From contig JAQGPJ010000080.1 in assembly GCA_028293125.1 (NCBI GenBank), positions 1 through 51,833 on the forward strand: a DNA stretch of 51,833 bases, given 5' to 3'. Below, one piece after another: positions 15,956 through 25,066 of this stretch (its first letter is position 1; each line of letters starts with the position of its first letter). This DNA comes from Verrucomicrobiales bacterium (GTDB lineage: Bacteria; Verrucomicrobiota; Verrucomicrobiia; Verrucomicrobiales; V1-33). The translations under genes and the position numbers were made by a program. A model generated the notes under the pieces. It worked only from the letters and a program-made list of their open reading frames with translations, did not search any database and was not told the DNA's origin.

Positions 15956-16699
15956 TCAGGAAAGGAGGGAGGCTGAAGGGAGGGAATTGAGAAAACCGCT
16001 TACAAGAGCGCGGACAGCCTGCGGATCCTGCTGGAGCAGGCGGTGGCCGCAGCCGGGCAGGATGTGATGCCGGATCAGGGGAACAACGCACGCGGCGGCG
16101 GCTCCGAGGGCGGTGAATTTAACATCCTGCTCCCCGGTGATCCAAAGAACGGGCACCGGATTGCCCGCAAGGGAGGCCATCAGACCGCCGGCCTGATGTC
16201 CAAGGGACCAATCCTCAAAAGCGCCGGCAATTTCGGACCGCCATTCCTCAGCGGCGGAGGGAGCGGGCCCTCCGGCGAGGACAGGCTGGGTATTCCAATC
16301 CGTGAGAAGCTCCGGCCAGGGAGCCTGCCGTGTGTAGTCCGCCCATGTCTGGTCATGCCGCAGACGCGCGTATCGTTCCGCGGGGGCCTCAAGTCCGGGA
16401 TGGGGACCCAGCAGGATAGCCGCCTGCCAGAGATCCGGGCGCAGTGTCAAAGCCTGAAGGGCAAGCCGGCCTCCGAGGGAATACCCGGCGAGAATGCGGG
16501 GATCAGAACCGGTCTTCACCTCCTGACTGGCTTGGTGGTTGAGCCAGCGGGCGAATCCTTCAAGGGTTGCGGCTTCAGGATGCCGGCGGCGGATTTCCCA
16601 GAGATTCCAGCACCGGACCGGAACAGGAGTGGAAAGGCCGGACAGGACCGCGTCCCAGTCGGCGGGGGAGCCGAAGTTGCCATGAAGAGCGTGCAGCAT
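15956..16699 (-). CDS. menH: MenH-like alpha/beta hydrolase (SHCHC synthase)
   Basis: A 247-residue alpha/beta hydrolase starting MLHALHGNFGSPADWDAVL (oxyanion-type HGNFGS). The nucleophile elbow is AGYSLGGRLALQAL, then LLGPHPGL, an ITGEQDVKF acid region and GCGHRLL for the catalytic histidine. MenH removes pyruvate from SEPHCHC to give SHCHC in menaquinone synthesis. It begins 4 bp after the menD stop, and that context makes the MenH call stronger than the sequence alone would allow. Confidence 0.85.
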   Translation of the reverse strand: MLHALHGNFGSPADWDAVLSGLSTPVPVRCWNLWEIRRRHPEAATLEGFARWLNHQASQEVKTGSDPRILAGYSLGGRLALQALTLRPDLWQAAILLGPHPGLEAPAERYARLRHDQTWADYTRQAPWPELLTDWNTQPVLAGGPAPSAAEEWRSEIAGAFEDWSLGHQAGGLMASLAGNPVPVLWITGEQDVKFTALGAAAACVVPLIRHHILPGCGHRLLQQDPQAVRALVSGFLNSLPSASLLS

Positions 16700-16703
16700 G
16701 GTC

Positions 16704-18320
16704 TCACGGATTTGGTTGGGGCCGGCTGGCGGTGGCCCAGTTCGCCCAGAAGGCCTCCGTGGCCCCCGGGTCAGGGTGAAGCTCCAGCACCAAGCGGTCC
16801 GGCAGCGGCGGGAGTTCAGTCAGGGCGCCGTGATGGGCGTGGTAGTCCAGTCCCCACTGCTCCGCCCAGCCTTTAAGAGGGATGCGGTGCGGATTCTCCA
16901 TCAGCCGGCGCTCGTAATCCGTCAGGCTGCGCAGGGCGGGGAGGCGGGAGAAGATTTTGCCGCCGGCATTCTGGATGACCACGATGCGGAGTTTCGGGGT
17001 GTGGCTGAATTGTGGCAGAATCCACGGCGCGGCGAGGTCGTAAAGTGCGGTGAGGTCGCCGATCAGGCACCACGCCTCCCCTTCAAAATCCGCCGCCAAA
17101 CCCAAAAAGGCGGAGAGATTTCCGTCAATGCCATTGGCTCCCCGGAGCGCGCGGGCGTGGCAGGGGTGGTCCGGGAGGGCGCAGAGATTCCACTCCCGGA
17201 TGGGCATGCTGTTGCCGGTGAAAACCACGGATTCCGGCGGGATCAGGCTGGAAAGGGCACGGACGAGGGCGGGCTCCGACGCAGAATGGCGCTGGAGGCA
17301 GGCTTCCAAGGCGGCCTGGGATTCCGGCAGAACTGGATTTCCCCGGTTTTTGTCCGGGAGATCCCCGCTCCAGTCCGGCAGTGGATGCACGGGAAAGGCG
17401 GTGCATTCCCGCGCCAATCCCCGGTGCCCGCTGCGGGTCAACGAGATCACGGGGATGGATGGCCGGTCCTCCAGATCCCGCCAGAAGCGGCAGGCCGGCA
17501 CGCCGCCCAGCCGGATGACAGAGCGGTGGGGGATGGTCCGCAGAACCGCATCCCCACCGGAAAGCAGCCAGGGCCGCAGCCGGGGTTCCTCCCGCAGGCC
17601 GGAGGCGGCTTCGGCATAGATCGGAGCGCCCAGCCGGCTGAGAAAATGGACAGCGGCGGGAATTTCCGAACGTAGCAGATCGCCCACCAGCACCAGGGGA
17701 TCCGGAAAATCCGACCGCGCGGGGAGAGAGCAGGCGCGGGGCGCAGGGGAGGGCGGGTCATCTTCATCCTTACGGGGCACGAGGCCGGCTCCGTAGTGCC
17801 GCAGCCAGTCCAGCTGCTCCGCTCCGGGCTCCTCCAGACACAGATTCACATGCAGCGGGCCGTTGCGGTTCCACTTTTCAATCACCGTGAGGTCGTCCAG
17901 CTCCCGCACATCCAGCGACAGGGTAGGATAGTTGCCAAAAATGCCCGCCTGCTCAATTGCCTGGGGCGCGCCGGTGCCGCGGTAGACCGCGGGACGGTCG
18001 GCGGTCAGCGCCACCAGCGGCAGCCCCTGATAGTGCGCCTCGATGATGGCGGGCAGAAGCTCGGCCACTGCGGTGCCGGAGGTGGTGATGACCGCAACCG
18101 GACGCTCATGGGAAAGCAGGCGTCCCAAAGCGAAAAAAGCGGCGGATCGCTCCTCGAAATGATGCCAGACACGGATGCCCGGCGCGGAGGCCAGAGCGGC
18201 CACGAGGGCGCAGTTCCGCGCGCCGGCGCAGATCACCACCTCCCGCAGAATGCCGCACCCCATCAGAGTTCGGAGCGTGACCGCGCAGAGCATACTGGAT
18301 TCCGAAGGGACGTCAGGCAT
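16704..18320 (-). CDS. menD: MenD, SEPHCHC synthase (thiamine diphosphate enzyme)
   Basis: Translation from ATG 18320 gives 538 residues (MPDVPSESSMLCAVTLRTLMGCGILREVVICAGARNC...), close to the usual MenD length. The frame is open further upstream, but this ATG overlaps the menF stop in ATGCCTGA, a typical coupled start. Visible family features: CAGARNCALVAALA, HHFEERSAAFFALG (the ThDP-activating glutamate), ITTSGTAVAELLPAIIEAHYQGLPLVALTADRP, GAPQAIEQAGIFG, a C-terminal TGNSMPIREWN and NGIDGNLSAFLGLA...GDLTALYDL, then IQNAGGKIF (ThDP/metal site). MenD joins isochorismate and 2-oxoglutarate in the cytoplasm. Confidence 0.95.
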   Translation of the reverse strand: MPDVPSESSMLCAVTLRTLMGCGILREVVICAGARNCALVAALASAPGIRVWHHFEERSAAFFALGRLLSHERPVAVITTSGTAVAELLPAIIEAHYQGLPLVALTADRPAVYRGTGAPQAIEQAGIFGNYPTLSLDVRELDDLTVIEKWNRNGPLHVNLCLEEPGAEQLDWLRHYGAGLVPRKDEDDPPSPAPRACSLPARSDFPDPLVLVGDLLRSEIPAAVHFLSRLGAPIYAEAASGLREEPRLRPWLLSGGDAVLRTIPHRSVIRLGGVPACRFWRDLEDRPSIPVISLTRSGHRGLARECTAFPVHPLPDWSGDLPDKNRGNPVLPESQAALEACLQRHSASEPALVRALSSLIPPESVVFTGNSMPIREWNLCALPDHPCHARALRGANGIDGNLSAFLGLAADFEGEAWCLIGDLTALYDLAAPWILPQFSHTPKLRIVVIQNAGGKIFSRLPALRSLTDYERRLMENPHRIPLKGWAEQWGLDYHAHHGALTELPPLPDRLVLELHPDPGATEAFWANWATASRPQPNP

Positions 18321-19395
18321 GGATGGCATCCAGTTCAAAAGCATGGCGCACCCAGGCGCGCTTGAGGGCCAGTTCCTCCCACTCGTTTTCAAAAATGCTT
18401 CCTGTCACCAAGCCTCCGCCGGCCGGCAGCCGGAGTTCCTTCTCTGTCCAGAACAGGCCCCGGATGGCCACCAGAAACAAAGCCCCGCCCGGCCAAACCA
18501 CGCCGCAGGGGGCACCGAAGGCCTCCGGAACCCCGCACCGCTGCCGGTAGTGCCGCAGGAGGGCGAGGGCGGAGTCACTGCGGGGCGAAATCCCCAGCGC
18601 GGGGGTGGGATGCAGCAGATGGATGAGAGTGTTCAGATCGCTGCCAGAGGGAACTGCGGGCAGGTCCACGCACAGGCGGGTGCGGAGATGGCGGACGTTG
18701 CCCAGGGGGACGATTTCCCGGTCGGTCATGCTCACCCGGCCCAGCGTGGCCAGACGGCGGTGCAGCTCATCCACCACAATCTCATGCTCGCGGGCCAGCT
18801 TGGGGCCCTTCCGCAGATCGGCCTCATGCGCGGCGTCGGCGGTCCCGGCCAGGGCCATGGTGGTCAGGCGGGTGCCGTCGAGGCGGAAAAGCACCTCCGG
18901 CGTGATGGTGGCGAATCCCTGCCGCCCGTCGCACCACGCGGCGGCGTGCCCGCGTCCATGGGTATGGGAGGGGTGCAGCCGGGCGTGCAGGGCGGCGGAC
19001 GGATTGCCTGTCAGACGGGCGGAGGCCGTGCAGGCGGGGACGATTTTCAGCAGCTGCCGGCCATTGATGGCCCGCATGGCCCCTTCGAACACTGAGCGGA
19101 ACTCCACCGGATCGGGCTGGGTCCAGCCGGAGGCGGGAATGGCGGGATCGGAAAAGCCGGGCATCCGCCGGGACGCGGTGCCGGTGCGCGAGGGGATTTT
19201 CCACGGCGCGGGGTCGCTGAGGGCAAAGTCGTTGACGTAAAACGCCAGACCGTCGGCGGGGGGCAGGGTGCCGGAGGCAAAGGGGCCGCGGGCCTCGATC
19301 CGCACCTCCTCCGGTCCGGGCAGATCCAGACAGCCCCAGGCCTCGCCGGGCTCGGGCGGAGACAGGACGGGCAAGGGCAGGGGAAAGCCAGGCAT
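18313..19395 (-). CDS. menF: Isochorismate synthase MenF
   Basis: A chorismate-binding enzyme of about 360 residues. The C-terminal catalytic domain includes INGRQLLKIVPACTASARL, FATITPEVLFRLDG, TMALAGTADAAHEADLRKGPKLAREHEIVVDELHRRL, then LIHLLHPTPALGISP and GAPCGVVWPGGALFLVAIRGLFW with LPAGGGLVTGSIFENEWEEL. These match MenF/EntC, which convert chorismate to isochorismate with Mg2+. The start is set at ATG 19395 (MPGFPLPLP); the frame also extends to TTG 19437. It is the first gene of the menF-menD-menH-lolD-like operon. menB, menC and menE are not in the window. Confidence 0.92.
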   Translation of the reverse strand: MPGFPLPLPVLSPPEPGEAWGCLDLPGPEEVRIEARGPFASGTLPPADGLAFYVNDFALSDPAPWKIPSRTGTASRRMPGFSDPAIPASGWTQPDPVEFRSVFEGAMRAINGRQLLKIVPACTASARLTGNPSAALHARLHPSHTHGRGHAAAWCDGRQGFATITPEVLFRLDGTRLTTMALAGTADAAHEADLRKGPKLAREHEIVVDELHRRLATLGRVSMTDREIVPLGNVRHLRTRLCVDLPAVPSGSDLNTLIHLLHPTPALGISPRSDSALALLRHYRQRCGVPEAFGAPCGVVWPGGALFLVAIRGLFWTEKELRLPAGGGLVTGSIFENEWEELALKRAWVRHAFELDAIHA

Positions 19396-19534
19396 GGGGA
19401 TTCGTGGAAACCATCGGCGGCGGGCCGGGCGCGACAAGGCGGAATCAGACCCTTTGACGGGTATTTCCTAAAAAGCGCGAAGGGCTTGAACACCTGCCGG
19501 GCCTGCATCATGCTCGCAGCTTCCCTCATCCGCC

Positions 19535-21643
19535 ATGGCTGACTCCCACCCCTTTCTAAGCCCCGACTTTCATATCCGCTGGTCCACCCTGACCCCGGAC
19601 CGCGTGGTGCCGGACATCACCGCCGCCCTGGCGGAGGCGGAGGCGAAGTTGGACGCCCTCTGCGGCATTGATCGCGGTCGCATGACTTTTGAAAACACCC
19701 TCCTGGCCTTTGAGGAGTGCACCGCCGCCCTGGGTGAGGCCTGGGGCAAGGTGGGACATCTGGATGCGGTGTGCAATTCCCCGGAACTGCGGGAGGCGCA
19801 CAATCAGATGCTGCCGAAGGTGTCCGAGTTTTTTGCCCGGCTGACCTTGAATGAATCACTCTGGGACCTGCTGAAAACCTACAGCGACACTCCCGAAGCC
19901 AAAGGGCTGGCAGGAGTGCGGAGGCGTTTTTTGGATGAAACCCTGGCGGAGTTCCGCCAGAACGGCGCGGATCTTCCCGCGGATAAAAAGCAGCGGCTGG
20001 AGGCGCTGGAGGCGGAACTGGCGCAGGTGACGCAGAAGTATGGCGAGAACGTCCTCGACTCCACCAACGCCTGGGATCTCATCATCACTGATGAAAGCCG
20101 CATCGCCGGCTTGCCCGAAACCGTGAAAACCGCCGCCCAGGCCGACGCCAAAGCCAAGGGCCACGGCACACCGGAGGCTCCCGCCTGGCGGCTGACGCTG
20201 AAGGCCCCCTGCCTGATCCCCGTGATGGAGCATGTGGAGAATGAGGACACCCGCCGCCAGGTCTGGGAAGCCAGTTCCGGCATTGGCCGCGGTGGCCAAT
20301 GGGACAATACTCCTCTTATCCACAGCATCCTGCGGCTGCGGCAGGAAAAAGCGCAGATGCTGGGCAAGGCGGATTTCGCGGATCTGGTGCTGGAGCGCCG
20401 CATGGCGCGGACCGGAGCGCAGGCGTTGGGCTTTATAGAGGATATGCACCGCCGCATCGAGGGGGCCTTCAGCCGCCAGACACGGGAGCTTCAGGAGTTC
20501 AAAGGCGATGCCCTGAGCCGGCCCACGGGGCCGCTGGAGCCTTGGGAAACCGCCTACTGGGCGGAGAGGCGGCGCAAGGTGCTCTATGATTTCGACGAGG
20601 AGGAGCTGCGCCCCTACTTCCCCATCAACGGCGTCATCACCGGCATGTTCCGCATCGCCGAGCAGCTTTTCGGCGTCAAAATCAAGGAGCAGCCCTCGGT
20701 TTATGTGGAGCCCGGCGGCACCGTGCCGCCGGAGGCCGACGGGGCCGTGGAGGTATGGCATCCGGAAGTGAAGTTTTACGAGATCCAGAACGACCGGGGC
20801 ACCCATCTGGGATCGTTCTACGCCGACTGGCATCCGCGCGACTCCAAACGCGGCGGCGCCTGGATGAATTACCTCAAAACAGGCTCGCCTCCCGGCGGCG
20901 ACCACGATCGCCATCCCCACCTGGGGCTGATCTGCGGCAATATGACGCCCTCCGTGGACGGCAAGCCAGCCCTGCTGTCGCACAGTGAGGTGGAGACGGT
21001 ATTCCATGAGTTCGGCCACCTGCTGCACCACCTGCTGGGCAATGTGGCCATCAAATCCCTCAACGGGGTGAATGTCGCTTGGGACTTCGTGGAGCTGCCC
21101 TCCCAAATCATGGAAAACTTCTGCTGGGAGCGGGAGAGTCTGGATTTCTTCGCCCGGCACCACGAAACCAACGAGCCCATCCCCAGCCGCCTTCTTAAAA
21201 AGATGCTGGCCGCACGGAACTACCTGTCCGCCGTGACCACCATGCGCCAGCTCGCCTTTGGAAAAATGGATCTGGATCTGCACCGCATGCCGGCCCCAAG
21301 CGACGATGCGGATCTCGACGCCATCACGGACGACCTGCTGCAGGGCTACCAGATGCCGTTGAACACCAAGGCTCCGACCATGGCCCGGCGGTTCACCCAT
21401 CTGTTCTCCAGTCCGGTGGGGTACGCCGCCGGCTACTACAGCTACAAGTGGGCGGAGGTGCTGGATGCCGACTGCTTCAGCCGCTTCCGGCGCGAGGGCG
21501 TGCTGAATCCGGAGACCGGGCACGCCTTCCGCGACTGCATTCTCAGCAAGGGGAACTCCGAGCCGCCTGAAAAGCTCTTCCGCGATTTCATGGGCCGGGA
21601 TCCCGAACTCAGTCCCCTGCTGGAACGCAGCGGACTGGCCTGA
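19535..21643 (+). CDS. prlC: M3-family oligopeptidase A
   Basis: A 702-residue cytosolic zinc metallopeptidase of the usual family length. The zinc site is H491-E492-F-G-H495 (VETVFHEFGHLLHHLL) with a third ligand E520 in WDFVELPSQIMENF. Other family marks: PVMEHVENEDTRRQVWEA, RPYFPINGVITGMFRIAEQLFGV, GSFYADWHPRDSKRGGAWMNYLK, and the C-terminal YAAGYYSYKWAEVLDADCFSRF with NPETGHAFRDCILSKGNSEPPEKLFRDFMGRDP. It degrades short peptides, including cleaved signal peptides in E. coli. No signal peptide is present. It is transcribed divergently from menF. Confidence 0.95.
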   Translation: MADSHPFLSPDFHIRWSTLTPDRVVPDITAALAEAEAKLDALCGIDRGRMTFENTLLAFEECTAALGEAWGKVGHLDAVCNSPELREAHNQMLPKVSEFFARLTLNESLWDLLKTYSDTPEAKGLAGVRRRFLDETLAEFRQNGADLPADKKQRLEALEAELAQVTQKYGENVLDSTNAWDLIITDESRIAGLPETVKTAAQADAKAKGHGTPEAPAWRLTLKAPCLIPVMEHVENEDTRRQVWEASSGIGRGGQWDNTPLIHSILRLRQEKAQMLGKADFADLVLERRMARTGAQALGFIEDMHRRIEGAFSRQTRELQEFKGDALSRPTGPLEPWETAYWAERRRKVLYDFDEEELRPYFPINGVITGMFRIAEQLFGVKIKEQPSVYVEPGGTVPPEADGAVEVWHPEVKFYEIQNDRGTHLGSFYADWHPRDSKRGGAWMNYLKTGSPPGGDHDRHPHLGLICGNMTPSVDGKPALLSHSEVETVFHEFGHLLHHLLGNVAIKSLNGVNVAWDFVELPSQIMENFCWERESLDFFARHHETNEPIPSRLLKKMLAARNYLSAVTTMRQLAFGKMDLDLHRMPAPSDDADLDAITDDLLQGYQMPLNTKAPTMARRFTHLFSSPVGYAAGYYSYKWAEVLDADCFSRFRREGVLNPETGHAFRDCILSKGNSEPPEKLFRDFMGRDPELSPLLERSGLA

Positions 21644-21819
21644 GGCCGGAGCCGTGTTTCACGTCTTTTAACGTCTGCCGGATTAACGTAGTGAAAATTC
21701 ACCAGGAACGCGCCAGGTTTCCTGCGTAGGACCCCCTTTCCCATCCGCTGGCGGCCCGTCATGGGCATTCTGTCCCTTCTGCCGCGTCCATCAAATCCTG
21801 TCCGAAGCCAGACTTTCCT

Positions 21820-24800
21820 ATGTCCCTGATTCCGAAATCCCCTCTTTTGAAGAACGCCCTGCTGCTTGCGGTGGGCGCGGCTGCTGTTTCCGGCCTGCCA
21901 ATCCGGGTGCAGGCTGCTCCGCCATCGCCGGAGCAGTTGAAAAAGGAGGAGGATTATTTAAAGCAGGTCAAGGTGCCGGAGGGATTTGACATCACCCTTT
22001 TCTCCAGCCCGCCGCAGTCGAACTACCCGGTTTTTGTGGCCGCCGGGGTGGAGGGCACCGTGTATGTCAGTTCCGACAAGAACGGATCGCTGGACCGGGA
22101 GCCGCACCGGGGATCCATCATCCGCCTGCGCGACACCGACGGCGACGGGCGGGCGGACGAATCCAAGGCGTTTGTGCCGGATGTGGACTCCCCCCGCGGT
22201 CTGGTGTGGGACCATGACCGGGTGTATGTCATGCACCCCCCGCACCTCAGCGCCTTTATCGATCATAACGGCGATGGAGTGGCGGACGAGCAGAAGGTGC
22301 TGGTGAAAAACATCGCTTTCGGATTCAAGGACCGCCCGGCGGACCACACCTCCAACGGCGTCACCTTGGGCATCGATGGCTGGCTGTATCTGGCCATCGG
22401 CGATTTCGGCTTTATGGAGGCCGAGGGGACGGATGGCAAAAAACTCCAGTTCCGCAGCGGCGGCGTGGTGCGGGTGCGGCCGGACGGCACGGATCTGCAG
22501 GTCTTCTCGCGCGGCACCCGGAACATTCTGGAGGTCGCCATGTCGCCCACGCTGGAGGCCTTCTCGCGGGACAACACCAACGACGGCGGCGGCTGGGATA
22601 TCCGGTTCCACCACTTCACCGGTCTGGAGCACCACGGCTATCCCTCGCTCTACATGAACTTCAACGATGAGATCATCCAACCGCTGGCCGACTATGGCGG
22701 CGGGTCCGGCTGCGGGGCGGCCTGGCTGGATGAACCGGGATTTCCGACGGGGTACCGGAATGTGCCGCTGACGGCGGACTGGGGCCGGGAATGGATTTAC
22801 CGCCACGAAATCACCGCCAAAGGCTCCACCTACACGGACAAAGTCCATGAATTTCTGCGGGCTCCCCGCGTGACCGATCTGGATGTGGACGGCTCCAGTC
22901 ATATCTATGCCGCCAGTTGGAAGGGGGCGACTTTCAATTATGTTGGGGAGGACGTCGGGTTTCTGGTCCGCGTGACGCCAAAGGGCTATCAGGCCCCGCC
23001 GGTGCCTGATTTCGACAAACTGCCGGATGCCGCACTGGTCCAACTGCTGCGCGATCCCAGCTCCCGCCGGCGTCTGGAGGCTCAGCGGACTCTGCTCCGC
23101 CGTCCGGTGAAAGCGGAAACCACCGGGGTTCTTCAGAGTCTGGCCGCGGACGCCACGGCTCCGTTGGCATCCCGCACGGCGGCGCTGTTCACTCTGAAGC
23201 AGTCGCTGGGGGAACAGTCCTCCCCCTTTATTGCCTCTCTGACCCGGGATGCGGGCATCCACGCCCTGGCCATCCGGGCGCTGGCGGATCGGGGGGGGGT
23301 GTCCGGTTTGAAGACCACGGCGGCGGTGCTGGCAGGGCTGAAGGATGAATCCCCCCGTGTGCGTCTGGAATCCGCCATCGCCGCCGCCCGACTGAACCTG
23401 AAATCGGAGGCCGGAGCCGTGGTGCCCCTGCTGGGCGATACCGATCCTGTGGTGGCCCACACCGCGATCCACAGTCTGGTCCTGTTGGAGGCCGCCGATG
23501 CCGCTCTGGCGGTGGTGGACACTCCCGGCACCACAGATCCCCGCCGCACCGGTGCCCTGCGGGTGCTGCAGGCGCTGCACACCAAACCCGTGGTGGAGGC
23601 TTTGACTCAGCGGCTGAATGCCGACCAGGATTCCGCCCGCCGCCGCGGATTGCTCTCCGCTCTGTGCCGGCTCTATTATACAGACGGTATTTGGAAGGGT
23701 GAAAGCTGGGGCACGCGCCCCGACACCTCCGGCCCGTATTACCAAACGGCGGTCTGGGAGGCGTCGCCCATGATTCAGGAGACCCTGCGCCAGGTTCTGA
23801 AACAGGCCCCCACGGACGAAGCCACCTTCCTGATGAATGAAATGAGCCGCCACAAGCTGCAGGATGATGCCGCTCTTTCCCAAGTGGTGGCCATGGCCAC
23901 CCGGGACACCGCCCTGGTGCCGGTGGCCGTGAATCAACTGCTCCGCAGCAGCAGCCTCCCGGCGGAGGGTATTCCCCTGCTGACCACGGCGGCGGGGGAT
24001 CCAAAGACCCCGGACACGGTGCGGCTTCAGGCTATTTCCGCCCTGGCTCGTGCCGACAGCGCGGAGGGGGCCGCCGCCAGCTTGGCCGGCCTTCCCAAAA
24101 TCAAGGACCGTGACACCCGCAGCAAGGCCGCCGAGGCCATGCTGGGAGCCCCCAAACTGGAGAATCATCACCAGTATTTTGAAAATGCGGCGGAGAAGCT
24201 GGACGGCGGACCCTCGGTCTGGGCGGATGCCGCGCTGCTGACGCTGGCGGGAGCCAAGTCCGGCTCCCCGGAGGCCAGACAGCTTTCCCAAGCGGCCTTG
24301 GACAAGGGCTGGATGGATTCCGCCCGCCGGGTGCAGATTCTCCAGGCCGTGGTGCTGACCCGCAAACGATCCTGGGCGGATCGCGTCATTTTTGCCCTCA
24401 AGGATCCGGACACCGCCGTGGCCGCCGCCGCCGGGGAGGCGGTCAAGGCCCTGAAGCTCGATCCTTCCAAAGAATCCGGCCCGTTGCTGGAGACCATGGA
24501 TCCCGCCGCCATCCTTGCCGCGCTGAAGGACACCAAAGGAGACGCTGCGGTCGGTCAGCAGATCTTCCTCCAAGCGGGCTGCGTGGCCTGCCACACTGTG
24601 AGCAAGGACGAGCCCCAGCGCGGTCCCTTCCTGGGCAATATCGCCGACATTTATAAGCGGAATGAACTGGCGGAAGCCATCCTCGATCCCAATAAAACCA
24701 TCGCCCAAGGCTTCGTGACCAACTTCTTCGAACTGAAGGACGGCACCAATCAGCTGGGGTTTGTCACCCAGGAGGGCGCGGACAAGGTAGTCATCCGCAC

Positions 24801-24966
24801 CGTCGCCGCCCAGGAGGTCACGATCCCCGCGGGTGACATCGTGAAGCGTGAAAAACTGCCCACCTCCCTCATGCCGTCGGGGCTGATGGCAAAATTCACG
24901 GCCAAGGATCTCGCCTCGCTGCTGGACTACCTCCATTCCCTCGCCAAAGCCGCTCACGGAGCCTGA
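21820..24966 (+). CDS. PVC-type membrane-bound dehydrogenase / HEAT / cytochrome c protein
   Basis: A 1048-residue secreted protein with an N-terminal signal (LLAVGAAAVSGLPIRVQAAP). Residues ~50-390 form a sugar-dehydrogenase-type beta-propeller: VPEGFDITLFSSPPQSNYPVF, DTDGDGRADES, NGVTLGIDGWLYLAIGDFG, VFSRGTRNILEVAMSPTLEAFSRDN and LEHHGYPSLYMNF. The middle (~400-890) is an Ala/Leu-rich HEAT-like repeat region. The C-terminus carries a heme site C921-V-A-C924-H925 (QAGCVACHTV) followed by LAEAILDPNKTIAQGF and GLMAKFTAKDLASLLDYLHSL, as in PVC heme-binding proteins. It probably oxidises a sugar or polyol in the periplasm and passes electrons to its heme. It stands alone between prlC and a membrane protein gene. 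Confidence 0.93.
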   Translation: MSLIPKSPLLKNALLLAVGAAAVSGLPIRVQAAPPSPEQLKKEEDYLKQVKVPEGFDITLFSSPPQSNYPVFVAAGVEGTVYVSSDKNGSLDREPHRGSIIRLRDTDGDGRADESKAFVPDVDSPRGLVWDHDRVYVMHPPHLSAFIDHNGDGVADEQKVLVKNIAFGFKDRPADHTSNGVTLGIDGWLYLAIGDFGFMEAEGTDGKKLQFRSGGVVRVRPDGTDLQVFSRGTRNILEVAMSPTLEAFSRDNTNDGGGWDIRFHHFTGLEHHGYPSLYMNFNDEIIQPLADYGGGSGCGAAWLDEPGFPTGYRNVPLTADWGREWIYRHEITAKGSTYTDKVHEFLRAPRVTDLDVDGSSHIYAASWKGATFNYVGEDVGFLVRVTPKGYQAPPVPDFDKLPDAALVQLLRDPSSRRRLEAQRTLLRRPVKAETTGVLQSLAADATAPLASRTAALFTLKQSLGEQSSPFIASLTRDAGIHALAIRALADRGGVSGLKTTAAVLAGLKDESPRVRLESAIAAARLNLKSEAGAVVPLLGDTDPVVAHTAIHSLVLLEAADAALAVVDTPGTTDPRRTGALRVLQALHTKPVVEALTQRLNADQDSARRRGLLSALCRLYYTDGIWKGESWGTRPDTSGPYYQTAVWEASPMIQETLRQVLKQAPTDEATFLMNEMSRHKLQDDAALSQVVAMATRDTALVPVAVNQLLRSSSLPAEGIPLLTTAAGDPKTPDTVRLQAISALARADSAEGAAASLAGLPKIKDRDTRSKAAEAMLGAPKLENHHQYFENAAEKLDGGPSVWADAALLTLAGAKSGSPEARQLSQAALDKGWMDSARRVQILQAVVLTRKRSWADRVIFALKDPDTAVAAAAGEAVKALKLDPSKESGPLLETMDPAAILAALKDTKGDAAVGQQIFLQAGCVACHTVSKDEPQRGPFLGNIADIYKRNELAEAILDPNKTIAQGFVTNFFELKDGTNQLGFVTQEGADKVVIRTVAAQEVTIPAGDIVKREKLPTSLMPSGLMAKFTAKDLASLLDYLHSLAKAAHGA

Positions 24967-25011
24967 CGGATGGCGGTGAATCCATTGAATTCTGTCGTGC
25001 TTCGTTTGGAA

Positions 25012-25027
25012 GGGCACTTATAATGCT
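25012..25027 (+). promoter_or_regulatory. Overlapping sigma-54-like and -10-like promoter elements
   Basis: The segment GGGCACTTATAATGCT has GG and GC 10 bp apart, as in sigma-54 promoters (TGGCAC-N5-TTGC type). It also contains a perfect TATAAT (25019-25024), although no good -35 lies 16-18 bp upstream. A sigma-54 start would fall near 25038, about 29 nt before the ATG of the next gene. The site sits inside an inverted repeat (GGCGGTGAA 24972-24980, TTCACCGCC 25034-25042). Confidence 0.35.
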
Positions 25028-25066
25028 CGGAATTTCACCGCCTTTGGCTGCCCCTTGACTGTTTTC

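Noticed and set aside
21958-25017. 1019-codon open frame on the minus strand opposite the PVC cytochrome gene
   Set aside because: It mirrors a gene with full family features on the other strand; long antisense frames are common in high-GC DNA, and its translation has no recognisable domain.
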